A stretch of DNA of 23,153 nucleotides, taken from the IMG/VR virus record IMGVR_UViG_3300032323_000787, positions 1-23,153 of that record, one strand, 5' to 3'. This DNA comes from a virus. Below the pieces are notes generated by a model. It had not been told where the DNA came from and did not search any database. It saw only the letters and a list, made by a program, of their open reading frames with translations. A program made the position numbers and the translations under genes. Positions 1-7,279 of this stretch are shown here, piece after piece (positions within the stretch are counted from its first letter, which is position 1; each line of letters begins with the position of its first letter).

Positions 1-124
1 TATTTTTTAAACTCTCTTTGATGTGTGAACATAAATCGTAAACCATTCCGCTTACAAATAAAGTTAGTGCTGTTGAAAAAAGAACTATTCCAAACCACCA
101 AAAAAAGTTATTAAACATATCCAT
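1..124 (-). CDS. Small membrane protein, C-terminus outside window
   Basis: This open frame starts at ATG 124 and runs off the left edge with no stop, giving 41 visible codons. The N-terminus begins MDMFNNFFWWFGIVLF and continues into one hydrophobic segment (about residues 5-27), then a polar stretch with Lys and Glu. That pattern suits a single-pass membrane protein. It lies 14 nt downstream of the 99-aa fibre-associated gene on the same strand, at the distal end of the virion block, where holins and spanins are often found. No family is recognised and a lysis role is only positional inference. A second ATG at 118 would remove two residues. Confidence 0.55.
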   Translation of the reverse strand, partial: MDMFNNFFWWFGIVLFSTALTLFVSGMVYDLCSHIKESLKN

Positions 125-138
125 AGGGCTTTATTGGT

Positions 139-438
139 TTAGGGATTTTCAGTGGGACATGTTGAAATAAGATTACAAAGATAAGCCTGAAGAACAGGAT
201 TGTTTGCAATCGTATCTAATATCTGTGACACTAACTCTTCAGAGCATATTCTTCCATCAATCTTTTCAAGAGCTGTTTCTAAACAATCTCCATTCTGAAT
301 ACCAGTGCAAGAAAGGTTTGGTCCAGTGTACACAACTCTCTCAGCATCTGTCTTCACATAAAGACAAGGGTCACATCCCTTTGGATATACTATTCTTGTA
401 AGTTGCCCATAACAAGGCATTCCAGGTAAACAAGCCAT
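139..438 (-). CDS. Fibre-associated small virion protein (99 aa)
   Basis: A 99-aa protein starting MACLPGMPCYGQ. Residues 37-58 carry the pattern YTGPNLSCTGIQNGDCLETA, close to YTGVDVPVLGIQTGDSL in the collar-type fibre encoded just upstream. Both proteins also begin with MAC and a Cys-containing segment. The shared block suggests a common docking or oligomerisation module for tail appendages. Eight cysteines could form disulfides or bind metal. It starts 18 nt after the fibre stop, behind the A-rich leader AATAACAAATGGC typical of this block. Fibre association is inferred from the shared motif and from position. Confidence 0.6.
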   Translation of the reverse strand: MACLPGMPCYGQLTRIVYPKGCDPCLYVKTDAERVVYTGPNLSCTGIQNGDCLETALEKIDGRICSEELVSQILDTIANNPVLQAYLCNLISTCPTENP

Positions 439-456
439 TTGTTATTGATTTTAAGA

Positions 457-1566
457 TTATGGAAGATAAATGATGTAGTTACAAGCTAATACAGGATGTA
501 CGTTATCATGTGCTTGTCCTTGTCCTGCAGTATTAATGTTTGCAGTTACGTTATTTGAATTTAATCCTGTAAAACCTGTACCTGTGGTAGAAGCTGTCGA
601 AGTCCAAGTTGTAACTTCTCTTTCATTACTTGAGAATTGTGCAAAGTTATTTGTAACTCTTTGTGTATAAGAGTGGCTGTGTCCAGGGTCATTAATGTTA
701 ATCACTGCTGTGTGATTGTGCACAGGCATTTGTGCAGAAGTTAATGTAACTTTATTTGTACCATTTGTACTGTTACCACCAGGCCACACCTCATAGTTAA
801 AGTTACCAAATAAAGGATCTACAATAGGACTAAGTGGTGCTGTACTTTGAACTCCTTGAATAGCACCAATAGGTGATCTACCACGTTTATCTGGAGTGTT
901 ATTAGCACCGTTACACAAATATATCTTATCCCAACCAAGAGCAGATAAACCTTTACCTGTGCTGTCAAAGTTGCTAAGAGGACCGTAGTATTCTACAGCT
1001 GTGTAAGGAACCATCTTCAAATACTGTTGACTACCTCCACCAGGGATACTATCTAAGTATGCTTGGATTAGTGTATCTAAGTCAGCAAGTTTTACGTAGT
1101 TAGCATCTAGATCAACAGCTAATGCAGCTAAATCAACTTCTAACTCACAAAGCTTATTGATTACAGATTGTAGAACATTGTGTGTGTTAGAAGAGTTTGT
1201 AACTCCAGTCAAGCAATCTACAGAGTAATCTGATTCTAAAGCAGTGAATTCATCCTGAAGAGTTCTAACTTCAACATCTAAAACACAAGCAGCTTTTATA
1301 AGAGCTACGAATAAGTCTTTAGCTGTTAATGTCGCACAGTTTGGTAAGTTGGAACCAACAAGAGGACAAATGATTTCTGGATCGATTTCAGGCATGATAC
1401 CTGTAGCATCTAATGTGGATGTAAGGAATTCAATTAGAGCTTGCTCTACATAAGATAGAGAGTCTCCAGTTTGAATACCCAAAACAGGAACATCCACTCC
1501 TGTATATTTTACGCACTTATCTGAAGTTATCTCTGTGCATCCATTATAGCAATTTGAACAAGCCAT
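457..1566 (-). CDS. Tail fibre / receptor-binding protein with collar domain
   Basis: A 369-aa appendage protein. The N-terminal part (about residues 1-60) has the MAC start and the YTGVDVPVLGIQTGDSL block shared with the neighbouring 99-aa protein. It is followed by a helical, probably coiled segment (about 80-180). The C-terminal half looks like a phage tail-collar domain: WDKIYLCNG, then PDKRGRSPIGA, LTSAQMPVHNHT, DPGHSHSY, and a final VHPVLACNYIIYLP. HxH pairs such as HNH and HSH bind metal along the axis of trimeric short fibres of the T4 gp12 type (family knowledge). The likely role is host recognition at the cell surface. Host specificity cannot be read here. Confidence 0.8.
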   Translation of the reverse strand: MACSNCYNGCTEITSDKCVKYTGVDVPVLGIQTGDSLSYVEQALIEFLTSTLDATGIMPEIDPEIICPLVGSNLPNCATLTAKDLFVALIKAACVLDVEVRTLQDEFTALESDYSVDCLTGVTNSSNTHNVLQSVINKLCELEVDLAALAVDLDANYVKLADLDTLIQAYLDSIPGGGSQQYLKMVPYTAVEYYGPLSNFDSTGKGLSALGWDKIYLCNGANNTPDKRGRSPIGAIQGVQSTAPLSPIVDPLFGNFNYEVWPGGNSTNGTNKVTLTSAQMPVHNHTAVININDPGHSHSYTQRVTNNFAQFSSNEREVTTWTSTASTTGTGFTGLNSNNVTANINTAGQGQAHDNVHPVLACNYIIYLP

Positions 1567-1569
1567 GGT

Positions 1570-1836
1570 TTATTTATATTTTAAAAGTTTTACTCTACTC
1601 GCAATCATATCCACTGTGTAAGGCATAGCGTAGTCTGGGTTACAAAACTTGTATGTAAGAATACGTTTGTAGTTTGTTAAGTCCAAAAACACTACACCGT
1701 TCACTGGAAGATTAAGTGAATATATTGTGTTATTATAAAGATTACTAGCTAACTCCTTTAGCTTGCAATCAATGTCTTCTAGAAGCACTGGGATAGTGCT
1801 ACATTCAATACAATTAGTTAAGCTTGGCTGCAACAT
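1570..1836 (-). CDS. Hypothetical 88-aa protein between fibre and CxxC genes
   Basis: The frame is open from 1893, but the likely start is ATG 1836 (MLQPSLTNCIECS). The upstream part lies entirely inside the 44-aa CxxC gene in another frame. With that start the two genes overlap by 23 nt, a normal coupling distance in this block. The protein has three Cys, including CIEC, an Asp/Glu/Lys helix, and a C-terminal beta-like stretch ending RVKLLKYK. No family is recognised. Its place between appendage genes suggests a small structural or assembly protein, which is inference only. Confidence 0.6.
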   Translation of the reverse strand: MLQPSLTNCIECSTIPVLLEDIDCKLKELASNLYNNTIYSLNLPVNGVVFLDLTNYKRILTYKFCNPDYAMPYTVDMIASRVKLLKYK

Positions 1837-1948
1837 ACTTATAAGATTTTGCTGCCTTCTGAGCAGCTTTATGACAATAGGTGCATAGACCATTAATTAA
1901 CTGACAGCCACAACCTACCTTAGTTCCACATTTTGAGCACTGTGCCAT
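1814..1948 (-). CDS. Tiny cysteine-rich zinc-ribbon-like protein (44 aa)
   Basis: A 44-aa frame, MAQCSKCGTKVGCGCQLING followed by LCTYC, a basic Ala/Lys helix and a TAA stop. It has CxxC at residues 4-7, CxC at 13-15, and CxxC-His at 22-26, a spacing that suits one zinc-binding knuckle pair. The ATG at 1948 lies one base after the TAA stop of the preceding 188-aa gene (TAATATG), so it is probably translationally coupled. Its 3' end overlaps the 88-aa gene. Function is unknown; a zinc-stabilised binding module or assembly helper is possible. Confidence 0.65.
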   Translation of the reverse strand: MAQCSKCGTKVGCGCQLINGLCTYCHKAAQKAAKSYKYVAAKLN

Positions 1949-1949
1949 A

Positions 1950-2516
1950 TTAATAGAAATTAGGAGCGTAGTTGTTTCCTGAACAACCACAGTTGTTTCT
2001 CACAAAGTTGTTTAACATTTTGTCTGCCTGAACATAAAGTTTGTTCGCTTCATCAATAGCACAGTTGTTCGCAGCAGCGATTGAACCTTGAATGAAGAAA
2101 TAGATGCTGTTTAAGTCAACTTTTTGTTGAGTCTTAATAGCTCTATCACATTCCATCATATCAAGCTTCATAAAGGCTTTATCAAACTTTTCTTGGATGA
2201 TTTCTGTACGCATGATGGTTTTAGTTACAGTGTTCTCGTAAGAAGGAGCAACAGTGTAAGTAAGAGTGTAAACTCCATCAGGAAGAGGTAACATTGGTTC
2301 CCCAACAGCAGTGATTCCTAAACTTGTTGATGTAAATACGTTGAAGTCATTTACATTAAAAGGAAGTGTTACTTCTCCAAATGTAGGAACAATAATGGTG
2401 ATGGTAGGAGCTGATACAACAGGTGGGTTAGTTGGATACGTAGAAGCATCAGCAACACCCAGTGTGAATGTATTATATGTAGGAATTACTAGAATATCTA
2501 GTTTTAAATCTGCCAT
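1950..2516 (-). CDS. Virion-associated protein with beta-rich N-terminus (188 aa)
   Basis: The frame is open from 2573, but the start is placed at ATG 2516 (MADLKLDILVIPTYN). The 19 extra residues would be encoded by a terminator hairpin, and MAD is also how the neighbouring 389-aa protein begins. Residues 1-105 are rich in Val, Thr, Pro and Ile and look like one or two beta-sandwich strand sets (LPDGVYTLTYTVAPS). Residues 110-175 are helical, and the end is CGCSGNNYAPNFY. The role is unknown; its place between the 389-aa virion protein and the fibre genes suggests a tail or appendage connector. Confidence 0.65.
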   Translation of the reverse strand: MADLKLDILVIPTYNTFTLGVADASTYPTNPPVVSAPTITIIVPTFGEVTLPFNVNDFNVFTSTSLGITAVGEPMLPLPDGVYTLTYTVAPSYENTVTKTIMRTEIIQEKFDKAFMKLDMMECDRAIKTQQKVDLNSIYFFIQGSIAAANNCAIDEANKLYVQADKMLNNFVRNNCGCSGNNYAPNFY

Positions 2517-2520
2517 CTCT

Positions 2521-2575
2521 TTTAAATAAAAAGTGCCAGAGGATTTTGAGAAGATCCTCTCACCCTCTGACACTT
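2521..2575 (-). terminator. Rho-independent terminator after the 389-aa virion gene
   Basis: On the minus strand AAGTGTCAGAGG (2575-2564) pairs with CCTCTGGCACTT (2542-2531), 12 bp with one wobble pair. The loop holds a smaller near-palindrome, GAGAGGATCTTCTC. A U-rich tail, TTTTTATTT, follows at once. It ends about 5 nt before ATG 2516, so it also argues against the longer upstream start. It would separate the abundant 389-aa protein from the appendage genes. Confidence 0.75.
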
Positions 2576-2607
2576 AAGGTTTATCAACAATTATTTACTA
2601 CCTCAGA

Positions 2608-3777
2608 TTAAGGAATGTTAGTAGTAGTGGTTGTAGTAGTTGAAGGAGCAGAAGTTGTAGAAGTTGTAGTGGTGATACAAGTGTTATCACTTGCAACAGC
2701 ACCTAAACCAGCTTCTAATACAGCTTCAATTGCAGTTCCAACGTTACTTCCAGCAGCTACAGCTAAGATAACCATTGCATCTTCTTTGATGTAGTCACCC
2801 CAAGAGTAAGCAGATTTGTCATACTCGTTGAATTTGATGTAGTAAGTATCGTAAGTAGTACCTGCAGATACATAAGACTCAAAGTTCTCGTTGTATCCAA
2901 CCATACGGTATAAGTGCTTCAAGTAACCTGCTTGGTAGCTGTAGTAGTTTTTCTCTAATTGGATGATCTCTGCAGATGTACCGATTGGGTAAGAAGAACG
3001 TTGAGTGATTACAGCATCAGCAACGATGTTACAGTTATCAGCTACGATGAAGTCAGCTGTAGTTGCAGGACCACTGTATACGAAGGTACGGAAGTACATT
3101 CTGTCATACTCAAATGGGAACGCAGCAACATCACATGGTTGACCATATTGAGTTAATGGTTTACCAGAGATAACTAACACAGCGTTTTGATCGTTACCTA
3201 CACGTTGGAAAGTGTAGAAAGTGTTGAAGCTAATGTTGTCAGGGTTGATACCAGGAGCTTGTTGAGTCAATTTCACGATGAATTGATCGATCAATGCAGG
3301 AACATCAACAGTATCGCAAGGATCACCACCACAGTCGCAGCAAGGAGCTTGAACAGTTACTGAACGAGTGAAACCATTGAAATACAAAGTATCAATGTAA
3401 GAAGAGTGTGCACGTAAAGTTAAGGTTACGATATCACCACATTTAACATTCCAGTTACCAACTTGGGTAATTTGAACTGCTGCTGTAGGGCAACCTGCAA
3501 CTTTGTACCACTCGGTTACATTTGAGTTGCAACCAGAACCTGAAGGGCAACCTTTGATTTTGTCAGAGCGTTTGCTACCTTGCAAGTAAGTGTTTTGTCT
3601 ACCTTGTGCAATGTAAAAATAGGGAGCAGCAGCAATGTTACCTGCAGTTGCAACGCTATAATCATTACGGAAAATTCCCACCTGACCAGCGGTCAAGTCT
3701 TGTGTTGATCCAGAGCTAGGTAGAGATGTTTGTCCTACTGGTACAACAAAGAGGGTGGTTAATGAAAAATCAGCCAT
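2608..3777 (-). CDS. Probable major tail or decorating virion protein with Thr-rich tail
   Basis: A 389-aa protein starting MADFSLTTLFVVPVGQ. Residues 1-140 are beta-rich and end in a cysteine cluster (CCDCGGDPCD, about 145-154). A second domain follows, beginning with a helix (VDVPALIDQFIVKLTQ), then strands and a Tyr-rich region near 275-310. The last 21 residues are almost all Thr/Ser (TTTTSTTSAPSTTTTTTTNIP), a low-complexity extension that could be exposed or glycosylated. I recall similar proteins from uncultured Bacteroidota phages, annotated as hypothetical. Position after the connectors and before the fibres, and the terminator directly downstream, suggest an abundant tail or surface protein. 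The exact role is unproven. Confidence 0.6.
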   Translation of the reverse strand: MADFSLTTLFVVPVGQTSLPSSGSTQDLTAGQVGIFRNDYSVATAGNIAAAPYFYIAQGRQNTYLQGSKRSDKIKGCPSGSGCNSNVTEWYKVAGCPTAAVQITQVGNWNVKCGDIVTLTLRAHSSYIDTLYFNGFTRSVTVQAPCCDCGGDPCDTVDVPALIDQFIVKLTQQAPGINPDNISFNTFYTFQRVGNDQNAVLVISGKPLTQYGQPCDVAAFPFEYDRMYFRTFVYSGPATTADFIVADNCNIVADAVITQRSSYPIGTSAEIIQLEKNYYSYQAGYLKHLYRMVGYNENFESYVSAGTTYDTYYIKFNEYDKSAYSWGDYIKEDAMVILAVAAGSNVGTAIEAVLEAGLGAVASDNTCITTTTSTTSAPSTTTTTTTNIP

Positions 3778-3805
3778 TTTGTTTTATGATTAAATTGTTA
3801 AAAGT

Positions 3806-4537
3806 TTACTCGTTTGTTTGAATCCTAAACTGGGCACTTTGCACAGCAGATTGATTCTCAGTGTACATTGCAAGATTTTGAACTGTCAAGTCTAACAATT
3901 CATCTTCCAAGTAAGTTTCTAATTCACAGTCTTGATTTACCGATGGTGTTCCATCAAACTTGATATATCCTTCTTTATCGATGTATTTAGGATATCTCAT
4001 GTAAGATATGTAAATATCTTTTGGAGTGAACGTACCATCTGTGAAGATGCTTATCTCGTCAGATGACAGGAAGTTAAATGTTTCCTGGTATTCAAATGAT
4101 GGCTTATAGTGTTCGTTGTTTAAACAATACTGTAAGTCACCATGTTTTGTCAGATCTCGATTAATCCAGATCTTTCTATCTTTACATCTACCCTTATCTG
4201 CCAGTACATAACTATCTATGTAGAACATGTACTTTGGATCTAGTTGGTGGATGTTTGCTTTCCATTGATGAAGCTCAGCATTCTTAAGTGTTAATGGTAA
4301 TTTACCATCGTTGTAAGGAATCACTAAACTTTGTAGGTCTTCGTATCTTTTCTTAAAAGAATCTAAACCCAGACCGCTCACAACACTAAAACCATCAACC
4401 TTTTGCTTTATAAGCTTAATCTGAGCCTCATTCAGAGCTAAGATTTTATCTTCCAAGTTTATCTGCTGATGCTCGTTTGTTGATAGTTTATTTAGTTTTT
4501 GGTCGATCTTATATAATAAACTATCTACTGGGATCAT
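3806..4537 (-). CDS. Head-tail connector-like structural protein (243 aa)
   Basis: A 243-aa protein with a helical N-terminus (coiled region to about residue 50), a central mixed alpha/beta part, a strand-rich region with PKDIYISYMRYPKYI (about 175-189), and a helical C-terminus (CELETYLEDELLDLTVQNLA). Its ATG overlaps the TGA of the 322-aa gene (ATGA). Gene order after capsid and size match adaptor or ring proteins that sit under the portal. There is no diagnostic motif, so the name is positional. Confidence 0.5.
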   Translation of the reverse strand: MIPVDSLLYKIDQKLNKLSTNEHQQINLEDKILALNEAQIKLIKQKVDGFSVVSGLGLDSFKKRYEDLQSLVIPYNDGKLPLTLKNAELHQWKANIHQLDPKYMFYIDSYVLADKGRCKDRKIWINRDLTKHGDLQYCLNNEHYKPSFEYQETFNFLSSDEISIFTDGTFTPKDIYISYMRYPKYIDKEGYIKFDGTPSVNQDCELETYLEDELLDLTVQNLAMYTENQSAVQSAQFRIQTNE

Positions 4538-5502
4538 ACAGACGCTAACTTCTTAGTTTTCAATTTTTGTTCTAGTGTGAGTAGGGCATCCTGATTATCA
4601 TCATCAATTAAGAATTTAATCAGATCTTCCTCATCTTGAGCAACTTCAAGCTCTCCTTCGTACACTCTACCATTAGGTTTAACTCTGTAGATTGAGTGAG
4701 TGATTGCTTGTTTTACCAAATCTTTAATATGGAGTAAGTTTTCCTTCATGTCTGCAAATCGACCAAATACCTCTACAGGATTTAAGCCTTGGAATTTACC
4801 ACCTGCAAACTCGGTTTGTTTAAGGAGATTATCCACTAAGTTGTAAACAACTTCTTCTTTGCTATCATCGGTTACTGGTAATCCCAATAAGCGAGCAACT
4901 TTGCGTTTCTTCTCAGGAGTCATTGAGTCAAACTTGATAATAGCTTTGTTGATGAGTTGTTTCTTCTTGAACAATACAGCATTTTCAATTTCATCATCAG
5001 CTACGTAGAACTGAGTGTCTGCTGGATATTCACCACGCTCCCAAGCCTGATAAGAACTTGCAATAGTTGGATGAACACGCAACCAAGCAAATGCTAACTC
5101 TTGTAGAGGATTGGTTAAATCGAAGAAGTTATCACCATCTAAAAGTTTTACAGCTTGCACGTGTAATGTATCTTCTGTAGATGTAGACAAACCATAGTTC
5201 CAGAAAGAAGAACGAGAACCTAAGTTAACATCACCTAATGAAGCTTCTAGCTTTTCTTTAAGTTTTGTTACACGTTCAATTTCAAGTTCTCTCTCTGTAG
5301 GATCTTGAATACGTTTGATGTAAGCAGCATTTGGATCTAATCCAGTTCTGTACTGACCATCAAGTTCTTTGTAAGGATATTTGAACACACCTGTACCAGG
5401 AATACGTGTCATACCTTTTGCAGCAAGTCCTCCTTGCATAGTTTGTAACTGAGAGTTGTTATACTCTTTTTTCAAAGTCGAGATTTTTCCTATCTTACCC
5501 AT
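4534..5502 (-). CDS. Hypothetical virion protein downstream of capsid (322 aa)
   Basis: A 322-aa, mostly helical protein starting MGKIGKISTLKKEYNN. Visible landmarks are GDVNLGSRSSFWNYG near residues 90-104, a basic helix FKKKQLINKAIIKF near 178, TPEKKRKVARLLGLPV, and an acidic C-terminal end (IKFLIDDDNQDALLTLEQKL). It follows the capsid gene after a structured 188-nt spacer and begins with a leader almost identical to that of the scaffold-like gene. It may be a head-completion or capsid-associated protein; no family is recognised. Confidence 0.5.
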   Translation of the reverse strand: MGKIGKISTLKKEYNNSQLQTMQGGLAAKGMTRIPGTGVFKYPYKELDGQYRTGLDPNAAYIKRIQDPTERELEIERVTKLKEKLEASLGDVNLGSRSSFWNYGLSTSTEDTLHVQAVKLLDGDNFFDLTNPLQELAFAWLRVHPTIASSYQAWERGEYPADTQFYVADDEIENAVLFKKKQLINKAIIKFDSMTPEKKRKVARLLGLPVTDDSKEEVVYNLVDNLLKQTEFAGGKFQGLNPVEVFGRFADMKENLLHIKDLVKQAITHSIYRVKPNGRVYEGELEVAQDEEDLIKFLIDDDNQDALLTLEQKLKTKKLASV

Positions 5503-5528
5503 ATGTAGTTATTTTTTATTTGGTTTAT
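5500..5528 (-). promoter_or_regulatory. Duplicated translation leader before the 322-aa gene
   Basis: The minus strand reads ATAAACCAAATAAAAAA, then TAACTACATATG, where the final ATG is the start codon. The same leader with a 2-nt insertion precedes the scaffold-like gene at 8546-8576. A-rich leaders replace Shine-Dalgarno sites in many Bacteroidota genes, so this is probably a strong ribosome-recruiting element. A promoter contribution cannot be excluded. Confidence 0.5.
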
Positions 5529-5532
5529 TTAG

Positions 5533-5685
5533 CAGAGTGTTCCCATCGAAGGGTATGCAATGAACATTTGATTCATTCATCACTCTGTATTTGAGAAGGG
5601 TCCCCTCAAGGTGGGACAGTGGGAGGGGACCCAATCTCGGTGTTTTAAAGGCATGAAGCCTTGGTCCTAGGATACTATCCCAGGA
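5533..5685 (-). other. Structured spacer with four inverted repeats after the capsid gene
   Basis: Four hairpins stand in line between the capsid stop and the next gene: TCCTAGGATA/TATCCCAGGA at 5665-5685 (10 bp with one wobble, minimal loop), AAGGC/GCCTT at 5648-5662, GGGTCCCCT/AGGGGACCC at 5598-5632 (9 bp perfect), and CAGAGTG/CACTCTG at 5533-5587 (7 bp). None is followed by a clear U-tract on the minus strand, so this is not a standard terminator. It may stabilise the capsid mRNA 3' end or be a processing site. Confidence 0.6.
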
Positions 5686-5690
5686 GAGGA

Positions 5691-7244
5691 TTAGAATTGT
5701 GGGATTTCCTCAATAAGAACTGTACGAGACAAGTCCTCAATGAATACATCGCAACGATCTTTCATCCAGATTTCATATCCTGGGAATTTGTTCGCAGAGC
5801 TCATACCTTGAGATTTAGCAAAACCTAAGTGGTGACGAGTTCCATCGATGTAACCCCAAGTCATAGAAGGAGCACCCTTCATACGAACCTCACGGATGTT
5901 ATTAACCATAGAACCATCAGACATTGGAGATACGTCAAATACCATGAATACAGGAGTTGACTTCTTGTTCTGACCAAATTCTAAGTTAGTTTGAGGCAAG
6001 TCTAATTCTTTCAAGTGAATCAACTCAACACGACCAGTCTCACGAGTAACCATTGCATCGAATGCAAAGTTGTAAGTGATGTGTTGACCTTCGCCTTGTA
6101 AGTAACGATTTCCAGAATCAGCCATGAAGGTTAAACCAGAGTTCAACGCATCAGTTTTTAAAGCTTGTTGGAATACGTCAAAACCAGCTTCGTTAGTGTA
6201 CATTTTAACACGACGATCCTTAACATCAACACGACGATAGAATAAGTCACCAAACACTGAACGGATCAGGTTAGCAGAGAACTCACCACGGTTGTATTGT
6301 ACTAAGTTACCGTTGTTACGCATTCTGTGGTATACACCTGCAGAAGTACGTTTCAATTCTTGTTTAGAACCGTTAGTTTTAACAGTACCTGGTTTAGACC
6401 AGATCATACGTTTAACTTTCAATTCTAACATAGATTTACGCATCCAGAACTCGATGAACGGTTCCCATTTAACATCATTACGAGTTAAAGGTAATTGGTT
6501 ACGACGTTGAGGAGCATAAACTAAGATGTCAAGAGGCTTACCAGAAGCATCACGCATCATTTTGTCATCAGCCCATTCAGTGATTTTGTGCTCAAAACCG
6601 TATGCAGAACCTAAAGATTCGAACATAGTGATTTGCTCACCTAAACGAGGAAGACCTAATAAGTCTTGGTCGAATTCACCAATAGCAGCATCAACTAGTT
6701 CTAATTCGATACCAGTTTTTAAGAATGTGCCATTAACGAAATCTACAGTAGGGTTGTCAGTCACCAAAGTGAAGGTGTATAAGTAACCCATGTTGTAAGG
6801 AACTGGATCTTTAATCACGTAGAAACGAGGACCATACTGACGAGTACCTACAGAAACGATAGCGTTTTTAGAGAACTCATTAGTGTCAATGATTAAAGAA
6901 AACTCTTGACCATCGATACCAGGCTTGTTCAACGCTAAAGTTGAATCTGGAATATCAATGATTTTAGGGAATTTGTAAGGAACCTGAACTTGCCATTTCC
7001 AAGCATCACTGTTATTATCGATGTAATAAGGTGTGCTTTTGTTGATCATGTCCAAGAAATCATTACTGTACAATGAGCTCTGGGTGTAAAGACTGATAAT
7101 TTTCTTATCATAGTCAGCAGGCTCAGTGGAGTGAAAAGACTCCAAGTGGTTTGCGTCTGTCAGCTTTCCTACAGCACGTTTGTCCATAGAAGCAACACGA
7201 GCATACGTAAAACCAGTTAGACCTGGGATTGTTTGAATTGCCAT
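5691..7244 (-). CDS. Major capsid protein
   Basis: A 517-aa protein starting MAIQTIPGLTGFTYARVAS. Length and position (terL, portal, scaffold-like, then this gene) are those of the major capsid protein in large Bacteroidota tailed phages. The sequence mixes alpha and beta, with long beta-type stretches such as QFGQNKKSTPVFMVFDVSP-like segments near residue 420 and a helical arm near the start. Arginine is coded mainly by CGT, unlike many neighbours that prefer AGA, which suggests very high expression. The leader ends ACAAAATGGC. A fold search against HK97 capsids would settle it. Confidence 0.75.
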   Translation of the reverse strand: MAIQTIPGLTGFTYARVASMDKRAVGKLTDANHLESFHSTEPADYDKKIISLYTQSSLYSNDFLDMINKSTPYYIDNNSDAWKWQVQVPYKFPKIIDIPDSTLALNKPGIDGQEFSLIIDTNEFSKNAIVSVGTRQYGPRFYVIKDPVPYNMGYLYTFTLVTDNPTVDFVNGTFLKTGIELELVDAAIGEFDQDLLGLPRLGEQITMFESLGSAYGFEHKITEWADDKMMRDASGKPLDILVYAPQRRNQLPLTRNDVKWEPFIEFWMRKSMLELKVKRMIWSKPGTVKTNGSKQELKRTSAGVYHRMRNNGNLVQYNRGEFSANLIRSVFGDLFYRRVDVKDRRVKMYTNEAGFDVFQQALKTDALNSGLTFMADSGNRYLQGEGQHITYNFAFDAMVTRETGRVELIHLKELDLPQTNLEFGQNKKSTPVFMVFDVSPMSDGSMVNNIREVRMKGAPSMTWGYIDGTRHHLGFAKSQGMSSANKFPGYEIWMKDRCDVFIEDLSRTVLIEEIPQF

Positions 7245-7279
7245 TTTGTTATTCGTTTAGATTATTTATTGATAAAATT

